From assembly GCF_014646215.1 (NCBI RefSeq), contig NZ_BMNA01000003.1:186001-250000 (forward strand): a stretch of 64,000 bases of DNA. The letters run 5' to 3'. Position 1 is the stretch's first letter; the number at the start of each line of letters is the position of its first letter. Positions 55,818 to 64,000 of this stretch are shown here, one piece after another. This stretch comes from Nakamurella endophytica. Its GTDB lineage: Bacteria > Actinomycetota > Actinomycetes > Mycobacteriales > Nakamurellaceae. The position numbers and the translations under genes were made by a program. The notes under the pieces were generated by a model. That model was not told where the DNA came from, ran no database searches, and saw only the letters and a list, made by a program, of their open reading frames with translations.

Positions 55818-56306
55818 ATGAGCACGCCGAACATCCCCGACTCGCCGAGAGCTGCAGCCGCGGCACATCGCTCGGACACCGACATCCGTGACGTCGTCCG
55901 AGCCTTCTACGAACCGTTCCGCATTGGCGACACAACCGTATACGACGGCCTTCTCGCCAAGGACTGGCTGGGCGTCCCGCTGGCGCCCGGGCAGGTGCAG
56001 GGACCGGCAGGGATGGCGGCAGAGATCGCGCTGTTCCGCCGGGCCATGCCCGACTACGCCGTCACCCACGAGGATCTCCTCATCGACGGTGACCGGGTCG
56101 CCGTCCCCAACACGGTCAGCGGGACGCACCAGGGTGCCTTCCTGGGGCACCAGCCCACCGGTCGACGCATCGAGATGCGCACGATGGACATGCACCTGGT
56201 CCGCGACCACAGGATCGTCGTCACGTGGCACCTGGAGGACTCTGCCGGGCTCCTGGCCCAGCTCTCCGTAGCCTCGGACGAACCGGTTCGGCGGGCGTGG
56301 AGCTGA
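55818..56306 (+). CDS. SnoaL-like ester cyclase family protein
   Basis: This 162-residue protein has a SnoaL/NTF2 fold: DVVRAFYEPFRIGDTTVYDGLLAKDWLGVPLAPGQVQGPAGMAAEIALFRRAMPDYAVTHEDLLIDGDRVAVPNTVSGTHQGAFLGHQPTGRRIEMRTMDMHLVRDHRIVVTWHLED. The last Asp/His positions match the polyketide-cyclase pattern. Such proteins often hydrolyse or cyclise esters. ATG 55818 has GGAAGGA upstream. It stands alone on its strand; no polyketide genes are near. Confidence 0.9.
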   Translation: MSTPNIPDSPRAAAAAHRSDTDIRDVVRAFYEPFRIGDTTVYDGLLAKDWLGVPLAPGQVQGPAGMAAEIALFRRAMPDYAVTHEDLLIDGDRVAVPNTVSGTHQGAFLGHQPTGRRIEMRTMDMHLVRDHRIVVTWHLEDSAGLLAQLSVASDEPVRRAWS

Positions 56307-56424
56307 CACACCTGTCCGATCCGACGACCAGGACGCCCGATAGGGCCGAAGCGCGGCCCGCTGCACCGGGTTTGCACGACATCCCCACCGCGCGGCTCTG
56401 ACCGACGGCGTGCGCCGGATGACG

Positions 56425-56631
56425 TCACGGAACACCTGTACCGTCCGCGGCGCGACGCGGCGGCAGCGAGGACGGCAGCCCGAACCGGGCGAGGACGTCG
56501 CTGTCGAAGCGGGTGAGGGCGGCGATGCGGTCGCCGTCCAGGGTCAGCACCAGCAGGCCGGCGCCGCGCGGTCGCCGGTATAGGGTGTGGCTGACTGCGC
56601 CGTCGCCCGGCTCCGGCGTCGTGGATGTCAA
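56425..56631 (-). pseudogene. C-terminal remnant of SnoaL-tailed ECF sigma factor
   Basis: This 68-residue frame begins with TTG and overlaps the stop of the NTF2-like gene at 56628. It contains LVLTLDGDRIAALTRFDSDVLARFGLPSSLPP, which is the typical last strand and tail of ECF sigma factors with a SnoaL-like C-terminal domain. The sigma regions 2 and 4 are absent nearby. It is probably a fragment; a small independent product cannot be excluded. Confidence 0.5.
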
Positions 56632-57011
56632 CTGTCGTAGTGCTCGAAGGCTCCGAGTCGGGACCAGTCCGGCCAGGTCAGCTCCCAGAGTCGGTGGATG
56701 AGCCCGTTCCGGTAGGTGGCGATCAGCACAACTTCGATCTCGGTGGCCGGCTCGCCGGGCCGGGCAGTGGTGATCCAGACTCGGCCGGCGATGCGGTCCG
56801 GAGTTTCCACCCAGGCCTGTTCGTCGTAGCGGACCTGGTAGCTGATCGGAGTGTCGTAGACCCTGCTGTGTGACTCTGCGAAGGCATCGAAGCCTTGGAC
56901 AACGCCATTGCTCACCATCTGGAAGTCGGGATGATAGAAGTCCGCGACCGCGGTGGCGTCCTTGCCCACCACCATCTCGTCGAACATCTGCCGTAGCCGC
57001 GCCACGCTCAC
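56628..57011 (-). CDS. NTF2/SnoaL-fold protein
   Basis: A 127-residue protein (from GTG 57011) with a SnoaL-like fold: RLRQMFDEMVVGKDATAVADFYHPDFQMVSNGVVQGFDAFAESHSRVYDTPISYQVRYDEQAWVETPDRIAGRVWITTARPGEPATEIEVVLIATYRNGLIHRLWELTWPDW. No catalytic claim is possible; such folds bind small molecules or act as cyclases/isomerases. The ribosome site AGGG is weak. Stop overlaps the remnant at 56425. Confidence 0.75.
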   Translation of the reverse strand: MSVARLRQMFDEMVVGKDATAVADFYHPDFQMVSNGVVQGFDAFAESHSRVYDTPISYQVRYDEQAWVETPDRIAGRVWITTARPGEPATEIEVVLIATYRNGLIHRLWELTWPDWSRLGAFEHYDS

Positions 57012-57344
57012 CGTATGCCGCCCTTCACCCTTGTCGACTCTGTCGTTCGAGCAAATACTGCCTGCTGACAAGCCACATTTTGTCCGCCCGTCCGCGCTAC
57101 GTCTGGTGGCCCTTTCGTCGAAGTCCCGGCCCCAAGGCGGTGAATCGGTAGCGGGCAGCGCACCGTCCGCGCGCTGCCCGCCCGTGCCGGTGTCCGTGGG
57201 CCCATGTCCACCGTCTGGTGGAATTCGGCGTCCGTCGCACGATGGCCCGTTCGTCCTACGAGGTGTGCTGTTCCGACGGCGAAGCATCGGCTGTGCAACC
57301 GGACGTACCGGCCCGGTGCCCAGCCGACAAGAAAGCCGACTCCC
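57012..57344. other. Divergent upstream region of NTF2-like and secreted-protein genes
   Basis: 333 bases without a supportable gene. It must hold the promoters for the NTF2-like gene (minus) and the secreted protein at 57345 (plus). The local base composition is less GC-rich near 57040-57075 (GTTCGAGCAAATACTGCC). No clear -35/-10 was assigned. Confidence 0.4.
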
Positions 57345-58469
57345 ATGACCAACACATCACTTCCGCCCGCGGCTGATCGCCCGTGGCGGCGTCGAGGACG
57401 GCGTGCCGTCCTGGTGGCAGCCTTCTCGGCGACCGTGCTCGGCACGTGCCTGGCGGGGGCGGGCGGCGCCAGCGCCGAAACCGTCCAAGCCACAGCGGTC
57501 ACCGCATCGGCGGGACCCGAGGGCGGCATGCACATCGAGTCCAGCCGCGGGTTCAACGTCCGCAACATGAGCCACTACACGCTCAAGCTCGTCCGGATCG
57601 ACGGCGACAACAAGTTCGAGGGGCGACCCGACATCGGAACGACCATCTCACCGGGACAGAGCCAACGCTTCGAGGTGCTCTACAAGTACCTGAGCAACCA
57701 GCGCGACGACGCCGTCTACGACGTCCTGGACGGATCCACCACGGTCGGGTCCTTCACCGCGAAGATGGGCGTCATGTCCGCGGACGACTTCTGGGGCGCC
57801 GCCAAGCGGTACACCGACTGCACGTCCACCACAGGCACCTGCACCCACGACGACGAGAACATCACCTTCCTCAACGACGCCGGCACCGTCAAGACCATCA
57901 CCGACGGCCAGGCACAGGCCGCAGTGCTCAACCAGTGGTGCAACGAGAGCACGGTCGCCAAGTGCACCTTCGACATCAAGTCCAGGGAGTCGGTTCTCAC
58001 CGAGTCCCACCAGTCGGGTCCCGGCTACGGCAACGACACCAGCTCACCGATCACCAAGAAGCTCACCACGACCGAGAAGGTCGGGGTCACCGACAGCGTC
58101 GAGGTGAACGCATCCACCCAGGCCAGCATCGCCAGGATCGTCGAGATGTCCGTCAACGCGAAGTACGGCAAGACGTGGGTCAGCGAGTATGAGTTCACCG
58201 ACGAGACCACCCTGACCCTGCAGCCCCACACGTTCTATTGGCCCGTCAGTGTGGATCCCATGACCCGCTACACCGGCGACTTCACCATCACCATGGGCAA
58301 CACCACCTGGCACCTGACCAACGTCTACCTGCAGACCGCGAACCCCAACGGCCACGCTTCGGTGACCTGGAAGGAACGGCCGATCACGACACCACAGGCC
58401 GCGTCCGCGCCCAGCATCACCGGCAACCAGCACACCACCGTCAGCACCTACGGATTCATCGGCGTCTGA
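57345..58469 (+). CDS. Secreted protein, candidate aerolysin/ETX-MTX2-type beta-pore former
   Basis: A 374-residue protein with a Sec signal peptide (RRRGRRAVLVAAFSATVLGTCLAGAGGASA). The C-terminal two-thirds alternates Thr/Ser with Val/Ile (KKLTTTEKVGVTDSVEVNASTQASIARIVEMSVNAKYGKTWVSEYEFTDETTLTLQPHTFYWPVSVDPMTRYTGDFTITMGNTTWHLTNVYLQ). This Ser/Thr-rich amphipathic hairpin plus a Pro-containing strand after it is the pattern of aerolysin-type beta-pore-forming proteins. Four Cys (in TDCTSTTGTC and WCNESTVAKC) could form disulfides. A second secreted gene follows at 59142. Toxicity is inference. Confidence 0.7.
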   Translation: MTNTSLPPAADRPWRRRGRRAVLVAAFSATVLGTCLAGAGGASAETVQATAVTASAGPEGGMHIESSRGFNVRNMSHYTLKLVRIDGDNKFEGRPDIGTTISPGQSQRFEVLYKYLSNQRDDAVYDVLDGSTTVGSFTAKMGVMSADDFWGAAKRYTDCTSTTGTCTHDDENITFLNDAGTVKTITDGQAQAAVLNQWCNESTVAKCTFDIKSRESVLTESHQSGPGYGNDTSSPITKKLTTTEKVGVTDSVEVNASTQASIARIVEMSVNAKYGKTWVSEYEFTDETTLTLQPHTFYWPVSVDPMTRYTGDFTITMGNTTWHLTNVYLQTANPNGHASVTWKERPITTPQAASAPSITGNQHTTVSTYGFIGV

Positions 58470-59141
58470 TGGCGGCAAGCACGGCGTCGCTGCGGTCCTG
58501 ACCATCACCGGGACCGCGGCGACGCCGGCATTCGCGCTTCACCTGCCTGCACAGGGGTCGTCGCCGCTCGACGAACACCTTCTTCACCGGCCCAGTCCAG
58601 TTCGCGAGCCCCCGGGGTCGCTTCCGGCGGACGGCTGGTGTCCCGACTGCTCGGTCCCCGAAAGCGGTGGGTTGACGGAGTCGACGTGACGCTCGGAACA
58701 CCGAGCACCAGCGTCCGCGCACGACGTCCGAGGCCGGACCCGCGCCGGAGCCGTCGGCAAGCGATGGCGCAGCTGCCCGCGTCGGCGCTGTCGCTCGGGC
58801 TGCGTCCGTGCACGGTGGAGCCGAGAACGTGACGGTCTGCAGCCACCCGAGGCCAGCTGTCCGATCACCGGATCCGGCGGGAGAGGTCTGCACAGCCGAT
58901 CGGTCGGCCGGCGCGGACGGCGGCATCCGTCCCGACAATCCGCGACGGCCGCCCGTCCCGCCGCAGCGACATGCAGCCGTTCCCCGGTCACCGCAGCGCC
59001 CAGCAACTGTCCACCGTTCGGTGGGGGTCCACCTCAGCCACTCCTTCCATCCGTCGACCCACCCCCGACTGCACCACCCAGGCGAAGCATGGGAGGAGCG
59101 GACAACGAGCCCGCGGTCAGCATCAGGAAGAAGAGACCACC
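58470..59141. other. Long non-coding gap between two secreted-protein genes
   Basis: 672 bases without a supportable gene. Small frames on both strands are Arg/Pro-rich and lack motifs. The last 40 bases carry the ribosome-site region AAGAAGAGACC before the gene at 59142. Probably the remnants of lost sequence; nothing else is visible. Confidence 0.45.
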
Positions 59142-59645
59142 ATGAAATTCAACCGCCTTGTGGCTGCGGTCAGCGTCAGCGCAGCGACCACCGCCTTGCT
59201 GTTGTGTGCCGGTGGCGTGGCCAGCGCGGCCACCCCGACGCCCGCCAACTTCAGCCAGGGGGCCGTGAACATCGACCTCACCATCACCAACAACAGCGGC
59301 GCCCCCATGACCCTCCAATGGGACGGACTGACCGGCACGGACGACCACTGGGACCAGCAGCCCCAGCAGGTCCTGGCTAAGGGCGCCTCCGAGGAGGTCA
59401 CCGGATACAGCCACGTCCTCACCGATCCCCTGTCGATGGCGATCAACTACACAACTGCGTCCGGTGACCTCGCCGCCTTCGACGTCCAGGCCCAGCAGTG
59501 GACTGACAACGGCACCACAGGCACCGAAGTGACCCAGTCGAACGGCCTCCCCGCTACCGACCTGAGCATCGCAGCCTCGGTCAGCCTGCCCGCCGGAGTC
59601 TGGGACCACGCGGTCGCCACCGCCACGATCGGGCCGGCCAGCTGA
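59142..59645 (+). CDS. Secreted beta-sandwich protein, aegerolysin-like candidate
   Basis: This 167-residue protein has a signal peptide (MKFNRLVAAVSVSAATTALLLCAGGVASA) and a mature domain with the pattern VNIDLTITNNSGAPMTLQWDGLTGTDDHWDQQPQQVLAKGASEEVTGYSHVLTDPLSMAINYTTASGDLAAFDVQAQQW. The NNSG..L and the W plus acidic/GS strand are typical of small secreted beta-sandwich proteins such as aegerolysins and crystal-protein-like families. No Cys are present. It lies 672 bases after the pore-former candidate on the same strand. Family assignment is tentative. Confidence 0.7.
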   Translation: MKFNRLVAAVSVSAATTALLLCAGGVASAATPTPANFSQGAVNIDLTITNNSGAPMTLQWDGLTGTDDHWDQQPQQVLAKGASEEVTGYSHVLTDPLSMAINYTTASGDLAAFDVQAQQWTDNGTTGTEVTQSNGLPATDLSIAASVSLPAGVWDHAVATATIGPAS

Positions 59646-60077
59646 TGCGAGCAAGAAGTACCCAGGCCTGCGTAGCCCGGAGCAACGCTGCAAGACCCGG
59701 GTGGAAGGCCGGCCGCCGCGACGACTGCTACCCAGGCTGAGCGCCGATTGCCAACCGTGGAACAGGATGCAGTCAGAACCGGGCCCCAAGTGAGCCGGCA
59801 GCCCTGCGGATCCGCGGCTACGCGGCCCGCAGCAGGCGGACGGAGGCGCAGTTCCTCGCCGGACTGGGCGAACCGCTCACCGCGGAGGCGGCAGGCCGGG
59901 CGGCCGTGTCGCTGGTCGCCGCGCCGGCGCCGGCGAACACCCGGGCGTTCCTGCTGACCACCATCGGGCTGCAACCAGTGTCATGACCGGCCGGGCGGCG
60001 CCAGGGCCCTTGGGGCCGCGGACGTCTGCCGGAGCCCACGCAACCGTCGGCGCGGTATCGCCGCCGGACGGGCCGCC
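59646..60077. other. Gap holding a gene remnant
   Basis: 432 bases between the secreted-protein gene and the isomerase. The 3' part (59807-59986) reads a coding-like stretch without a start; the rest shows nothing that can be supported. Confidence 0.4.
59807..59986 (+). pseudogene. N-terminally truncated gene remnant of unknown family
   Basis: A frame ending at 59986 reads RIRGYAARSRRTEAQFLAGLGEPLTAEAAGRAAVSLVAAPAPANTRAFLLTTIGLQPVS, with coding-like third-position GC. No ATG, GTG or TTG opens it within reach. It looks like the C-terminal end of a larger protein, but the family was not recognised. Confidence 0.3.
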
Positions 60078-60926
60078 TCAGGACCCGCCGAGGAACGGCA
60101 GCACCAGCCGTCGATACCGATCGATCACCGTCCGGACGACCTCCGCACCGTCCTGCTGCCAGATGTCGGCGTTGAAGATCTCGACCTCGACGGGACCGGT
60201 GTAGCCGGCAGCGGTCACACGGGTGCTGATGTCCGCCAGGTCGATGCAGCCGTCACCCATCATCCCGCGGGACAGCAGCGCGTCGGCGGCGATCGGCAGC
60301 AGGAAGTCGTTGACCTGGTAGAGAGCCAGACGGCCGGCGGCAGCCGCACGCTCGATCTGCCCGGGCAGCTGCGGGTCCCACCAGACGTGAAAGGTGTCGA
60401 TGACGATTCCCACGGTCTCCGCCGGGAACGGGTCGGCCAGGTCCAACGCCTGCGCGACGGTGGACAGCACCGCACGGTCGGCGCAGTACATCGGGTGCAG
60501 CGGCTCGAGCACCAGCCGGACGCCGTGCGTGGCGGCAAAGGGGACGAGATCGGCGATCCGGTCAGCCACCCGGAGCCGCGCGCCCGCCAGGTCACGGTCG
60601 CCCGGCGGCAGGCCGCCCACCACGAGGACCAGCTCCGAGGTGCCGACTGCGGCCGCCTCCTCGATCGCCGACCGGTTGTCCGCGAGGCAGTCGCCGATCC
60701 CGCCGGCGTCGGCCGCGGTCAGGAAACCGCCCCGGCACAGGCTCGTCACAGTCAACCCCGCCTCGGTCAGCATCCGGCCGGCCCGCACCGCACCGACCTC
60801 CGCGACCCGGTCCCGCCAGACCCCGAGCCCGCGGATCCCCGCGTGCACCGCTCCGTCGATGGCCTGCTGCAGTGTCCACTGCTTGGTCGTCGCTGTGTTC
60901 AGTGCCAGACGGTCGGGGTCGGTCAT
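60078..60926 (-). CDS. Sugar phosphate isomerase/epimerase (xylose-isomerase-like TIM barrel)
   Basis: The 282-residue protein starts MTDPDRLALNTATTKQWTLQQAIDGAVHAGIRGLGVW and carries the metal-binding set of the AP-endonuclease-2-like barrel: VRLVLEPLHP (Glu), GIVIDTFHVWWDP (Asp and His) and PVEVEIFN (Glu). It likely isomerises or dehydrates a ketose or inositol-type compound. ATG 60926 overlaps the DUF993 stop, so it is the last gene of the catabolic operon. Confidence 0.9.
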   Translation of the reverse strand: MTDPDRLALNTATTKQWTLQQAIDGAVHAGIRGLGVWRDRVAEVGAVRAGRMLTEAGLTVTSLCRGGFLTAADAGGIGDCLADNRSAIEEAAAVGTSELVLVVGGLPPGDRDLAGARLRVADRIADLVPFAATHGVRLVLEPLHPMYCADRAVLSTVAQALDLADPFPAETVGIVIDTFHVWWDPQLPGQIERAAAAGRLALYQVNDFLLPIAADALLSRGMMGDGCIDLADISTRVTAAGYTGPVEVEIFNADIWQQDGAEVVRTVIDRYRRLVLPFLGGS

Positions 60927-62098
60927 CGCTCCCATCCCGCGGTGGCCAGGAGGGTGCGCATGCGGTGGGCGGCGCGGTCGGGGTCCGACAGCAGGCCGGC
61001 CTGGTCCAGCAACCGGAAAGCCGTGATCAGGTGTCGCATCGGTCGCGCACCGTGCAGACCGCCTGCCATGAGGAACGCCGGCTGTCGGCCGTCCAGCCAG
61101 GAGGCGAAGGCGATGCCGGTCTTGTAGTACATCGTCGGGGTCGCGAACAGGTGGCGGGACAGGTCCCTGGTCGACTCCAGGATCGCGCGTGCTGCCGCAG
61201 CATCACCGGCATCGAGCGCCTGGAGGGCTCCCGAGGCAGCGGGATAGATGGCAGCGAAGGCCCCCAGCAGTGCGTCGGAGTGGCCGCCGCCGTCACCGAC
61301 GACAAGTTCCGGATAGTTGAAGTCGTCGCCCGTGTACAGCCGGACCGCGTGCGGAAGCCGCGCGCGCAGCGATCTCTCGAGGTCGGCGTCCAGCAACGAC
61401 ACCTTGACCCCGTCGATCTTCTCGGCGTGGGCGACCACGACGGCCAGGAAGGCGTCGGTGGCCGCGTCGACGTCTGTGCTGCCCCAATAGCCGGCCAGAG
61501 CCGGATCGAACATCGGGCCCAGCCAGTGCAGGATGACCGGTGAGTCCTGCTCGGCCAGCAGCGTGCCGTAGACGTCGGCGAAATCGCCGGGCGTGCGTGC
61601 GGTCGCCGCCAGGGCGCGCGAGGCCATCAGGACGACGGTCGCTCCGGCGTCGCGGATCACGTCCACCTGCTCGCGGTACGCGTCGACGATCCGCTGCAGC
61701 CCGGCGCGGCCGGTGGGTAGGCCGGCCGGTGACAGCTGATCCGTGCCCGCGCCACAGGCGAGCGCGCCACCGACGTTCCGGGCCTCGATGCCGCTCCGCC
61801 GAATCAGTTCGCGCGCGGCCGGCCAGTCCAGACCCATGCCACGCTGGGCAGTGTCCATGGCATCCGCGACGCCGAGGCCGTACTCCCAGATCCCTCGGCG
61901 CAGCGCCATCGTGGTGTCCCAGTCGATCTCGGCCGGTGCGCCGGGCGTCGTGTCCGACCAACGGTCGGGGACCACGTGCACTGCCGCGTAGGCCACCCGG
62001 CTGCGCAACGGCGCCGCCGGGCGGGACCAGCGGACCGGGTCTCGCAGCTCCAGCTCGCTCCAGCCGCCATCCGCGGTGGGCAGCGCGATCGACGTCAT
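60923..62098 (-). CDS. DUF993 family protein
   Basis: The 391-residue protein matches DUF993, a TIM barrel distantly related to dihydrodipicolinate synthases. Visible motifs: EIDWDTTMALRRGIWEYGLGVADAMDTAQRGMGLDW, VILHWLGPMFDPALAGYWGS, KIDGVKVSLLD (a candidate Schiff-base lysine, as in DHDPS), and ARLPHAVRLYTGDDFNYPELVVGDG. The reaction is unknown. It overlaps both neighbours by four bases, in an ALDH-Gfo/Idh-DUF993-isomerase operon, so it probably splits or condenses an intermediate from an oxidised sugar. Confidence 0.9.
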   Translation of the reverse strand: MTSIALPTADGGWSELELRDPVRWSRPAAPLRSRVAYAAVHVVPDRWSDTTPGAPAEIDWDTTMALRRGIWEYGLGVADAMDTAQRGMGLDWPAARELIRRSGIEARNVGGALACGAGTDQLSPAGLPTGRAGLQRIVDAYREQVDVIRDAGATVVLMASRALAATARTPGDFADVYGTLLAEQDSPVILHWLGPMFDPALAGYWGSTDVDAATDAFLAVVVAHAEKIDGVKVSLLDADLERSLRARLPHAVRLYTGDDFNYPELVVGDGGGHSDALLGAFAAIYPAASGALQALDAGDAAAARAILESTRDLSRHLFATPTMYYKTGIAFASWLDGRQPAFLMAGGLHGARPMRHLITAFRLLDQAGLLSDPDRAAHRMRTLLATAGWER

Positions 62099-63252
62099 CG
62101 CCGAACCTCCGGCACCGCGAGCCTGCGCCCCGATCTCGCCGACTCCAGTCCGAGTTCGGCCAGCTGGACGCCCCGAGCACCCGACCACAGGTCGTACCGG
62201 TGGGGCCGGCCGGCCAGCACATCCTGCAGGAACTGCTCCCACTGGGTACGGAAACCGTTGCCCAGACTGGCATTGGCCGGGACGTCCAGCCACTGGTCGC
62301 GGAACCTCTCCGACGTCGGGACATCCGGATCCCACAGCGGTTTCGGTGTCTGGGCGCCGTGCTGCGCCACGCACCGGGTCAGTCCGGCGACCGCGGACCC
62401 TTCGGTGCCGTCGATCTGGAACTCCACCAGCTCGTCCCGGTGCACCCGGACGCACCACGACGAGTTGATCTGCGCGACCACCCCCGCGTCCATCTCGAAG
62501 GTGCCGTACGCGGCGTCGTCGGCGGTGGCCGGGTACGGTCGACCGCGCTCGTCCCACCGCTCCGCCAGGTGCGTCCGGACTGTCGCCGCCACGGTCCGGA
62601 CGGGCCCGAGCAGCGACTCCAGGACGTAGTTCCAGTGGCAGAACATGTCGATGGTGATACTGCCGCCGTCCTCGAGCCGGTAGTTCCACGACGGCCGCTG
62701 CGCCGGCTGCACCTCGCCGTCGAACACCCAGTAGCCGAATTCCCCGCGGAGCGACAGGATGCGTCCGAAGAAGCCCTGGTCGACCAGCCGGCGCAGCTTC
62801 ACCAGGCCTGGCAGGAAGAGCTTGTCATGCACGACTCCGACAGTGACCCCGGCCTGATCGGCCACCGAGGCCAGATCGACGGCAGCGTCGAACGTCTCTG
62901 CGGTCGGCTTCTCCATGTAGACGTGCTTTCCGGCGGCCAGTGCCTTCTTCGTCGCCGCCACCCGACGGTCCGTGACCTGGGCGTCGAAGTACACGTCGAC
63001 GGCCGGGTCGGCCAGCACCGCGTCCAGATCCACGGACCATCCCGCGACGTCGTGCTGCTGGGCGATCGCAGCGAGCTTTTCGGCGTTGCGTCCCACCAGC
63101 ACAGGCTCCACCTGCACCCTGGAGCCGTCCGGGAGTTCGAGCCCGCCGTCCGCTCGGATGGCCAGCACCGAGCGCAGCAGGTGCTGCCGGTAGCCCATCC
63201 GCCCGGTGACGCCGTTCATCGCGATGGTCAGGCGGCGTTGCGGTTCCGTCAT
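62095..63252 (-). CDS. Gfo/Idh/MocA family oxidoreductase
   Basis: A 385-residue NAD(P)-dependent sugar dehydrogenase-like protein. The N-terminus MNGVTGRMGYRQHL is an unusual Rossmann loop (G-x2-G-x-M-G instead of G-x-G-x2-G). The catalytic motif reads AGKHVYMEKPTAETFDAAVDLA, and the C-terminal sheet domain includes DGGSITIDMFCHWNYVLESLLG with the conserved Asp and His. It likely oxidises a hydroxyl of a sugar or inositol. ATG 63252 has GGAAAGG upstream. It precedes DUF993 with a four-base overlap. Confidence 0.92.
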   Translation of the reverse strand: MTEPQRRLTIAMNGVTGRMGYRQHLLRSVLAIRADGGLELPDGSRVQVEPVLVGRNAEKLAAIAQQHDVAGWSVDLDAVLADPAVDVYFDAQVTDRRVAATKKALAAGKHVYMEKPTAETFDAAVDLASVADQAGVTVGVVHDKLFLPGLVKLRRLVDQGFFGRILSLRGEFGYWVFDGEVQPAQRPSWNYRLEDGGSITIDMFCHWNYVLESLLGPVRTVAATVRTHLAERWDERGRPYPATADDAAYGTFEMDAGVVAQINSSWCVRVHRDELVEFQIDGTEGSAVAGLTRCVAQHGAQTPKPLWDPDVPTSERFRDQWLDVPANASLGNGFRTQWEQFLQDVLAGRPHRYDLWSGARGVQLAELGLESARSGRRLAVPEVRR

Positions 63253-63277
63253 CGATGCGCCTTTCCCGCCGGGAGGG

Positions 63278-64000
63278 TCAGTAGGGGTAGTGCACCGGAG
63301 CGGTCGCCACGGTGTACCAACGGGTCTCGGTGAACTCGGCGACGTTCGCCACCCCGCCCGACCGTCCGCCCAGACCCGAGTGGCCGATGCCGCCGAACGG
63401 CGCGATCGCCTCGTCCTGGGGCGTGGCGTCGTTGATGTGCACCATCCCTGCGTGCAGGCGGTCGGCCATCCGCAGCCCACGGGTGACGTCCCGCGTGACG
63501 ATGGAGTTGACCAGTCCGTACGAGGTGTCGTTGACCAGCGTGATGGCCTCGTCGTCGGTCTCGAAGGGCAGCACGGCGACGACCGGAGCGAAGATCTCCT
63601 CCCGCCAGAGCGCCATGTCCGGGGTCACGCCGGTGACCACGGCCGGCCGGAAGAACGGCGCCGTGTCCGGGCCGCCGGTGTGGACCGTCGCTCCTGCGGC
63701 CTCGGCATCGCGCAGCAGCTGCGCACCCCGGTCGAACTGCGTCCGGTTGATCATCGGACCCAGGCCCATCGCGGGGTCCGTCGTATCCCCGACCGCGATC
63801 GACTCGGCGCGGCGCTGCAGATCGGCGACGTAGGCGTCGAGGACCGACCGGTGCACGATGTGACGGCCGGCGGAGATACACGTCTGTCCCTGGTAGTGGA
63901 AGCTGGACCAGGCGCCGATCATCGCCGCGGTGTCGATGTCGGCGTCCTCCAGCACCACCAGCGCGTTGTTCCCGCCGAGCTCGAGTGAGACCTTCTTGAG
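63278..64000 (-). CDS. Aldehyde dehydrogenase (partial, N-terminus outside window)
   Basis: About 240 C-terminal residues are visible. LKKVSLELGGNNALVVLEDADIDTA contains the general-base Glu, FHYQGQTCISAG the catalytic Cys, and WREEIFAPVVAVLPFETDDEAI the NAD-binding stretch. It resembles vanillin/benzaldehyde-type ALDHs. It is the first gene of the operon visible here, followed by Gfo/Idh (25 bases). Its role may be to oxidise an aldehyde made from the same sugar-like compound. Confidence 0.93.
   Translation of the reverse strand, partial: LKKVSLELGGNNALVVLEDADIDTAAMIGAWSSFHYQGQTCISAGRHIVHRSVLDAYVADLQRRAESIAVGDTTDPAMGLGPMINRTQFDRGAQLLRDAEAAGATVHTGGPDTAPFFRPAVVTGVTPDMALWREEIFAPVVAVLPFETDDEAITLVNDTSYGLVNSIVTRDVTRGLRMADRLHAGMVHINDATPQDEAIAPFGGIGHSGLGGRSGGVANVAEFTETRWYTVATAPVHYPY

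Overview
The window is chromosomal DNA from a very GC-rich actinobacterium. GC at third codon positions is extreme, GTG starts are common, many neighbouring genes overlap by four bases (ATGA or GTGA), and the replication-origin gene order is actinobacterial. The genus cannot be fixed from sequence alone; a member of the Nakamurella, Geodermatophilus or Frankia part of the phylum would fit.

Layout. 1-13 kb is housekeeping and stress-type genes: an amino-acid permease cut by the window edge, a cyclic-nucleotide/CBS/DUF294 protein, SDR and aldo-keto oxidoreductases, PPOX and YihY proteins, a DUF72 protein, a NUDIX hydrolase, a DHA2 exporter and a phosphotransferase. 13.0-15.7 kb is a tightly overlapping three-gene unit: a peptide made of four 27-residue repeats, a JmjC-like cupin oxygenase, and a thioredoxin-fold iron-sulfur (sucrase-ferredoxin) protein. 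16.3-23.8 kb holds a helical protein and a biosynthetic module of the kind known from tellurium-resistance (Ter) loci: ATP-grasp, HpcH/HpaI-type lyase, a phosphoribosyltransferase-TRSP-StiP-PELOTA fusion, and HAD phosphatase. No TerD-type gene is in view.

23.9-45.7 kb is the chromosomal origin region. parB and parA lie at one side, followed by about 4.4 kb without a convincing gene that carries a cluster of ParB-binding parS sites. Next come rsmG-jag-yidC-yidD-rnpA-rpmH on the minus strand, the divergent dnaA promoter with DnaA boxes, dnaA, an oriC of about 1 kb with a DnaA-box cluster, dnaN, recF, a DciA-type DUF721 gene, gyrB, gyrA and a DUF3566 membrane protein. These genes initiate replication, relieve supercoiling, and segregate the new origins.

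45.7-55.2 kb is regulatory and accessory: a frameshifted GAF-ANTAR gene, an ArsR-type regulator with an MFS exporter and DinB gene, a GNAT enzyme, a VOC protein, an ECF-type sigma factor with its membrane partner, a methyltransferase with a methylenetetrahydrofolate-reductase-like protein, and another MFS exporter. 55.2-60 kb is a looser region with gene fragments, SnoaL/NTF2-fold proteins and two secreted proteins that may form a toxin pair. 60.1-64 kb is a minus-strand catabolic operon: aldehyde dehydrogenase (cut by the edge), Gfo/Idh dehydrogenase, DUF993 protein and a sugar-isomerase-type TIM barrel.
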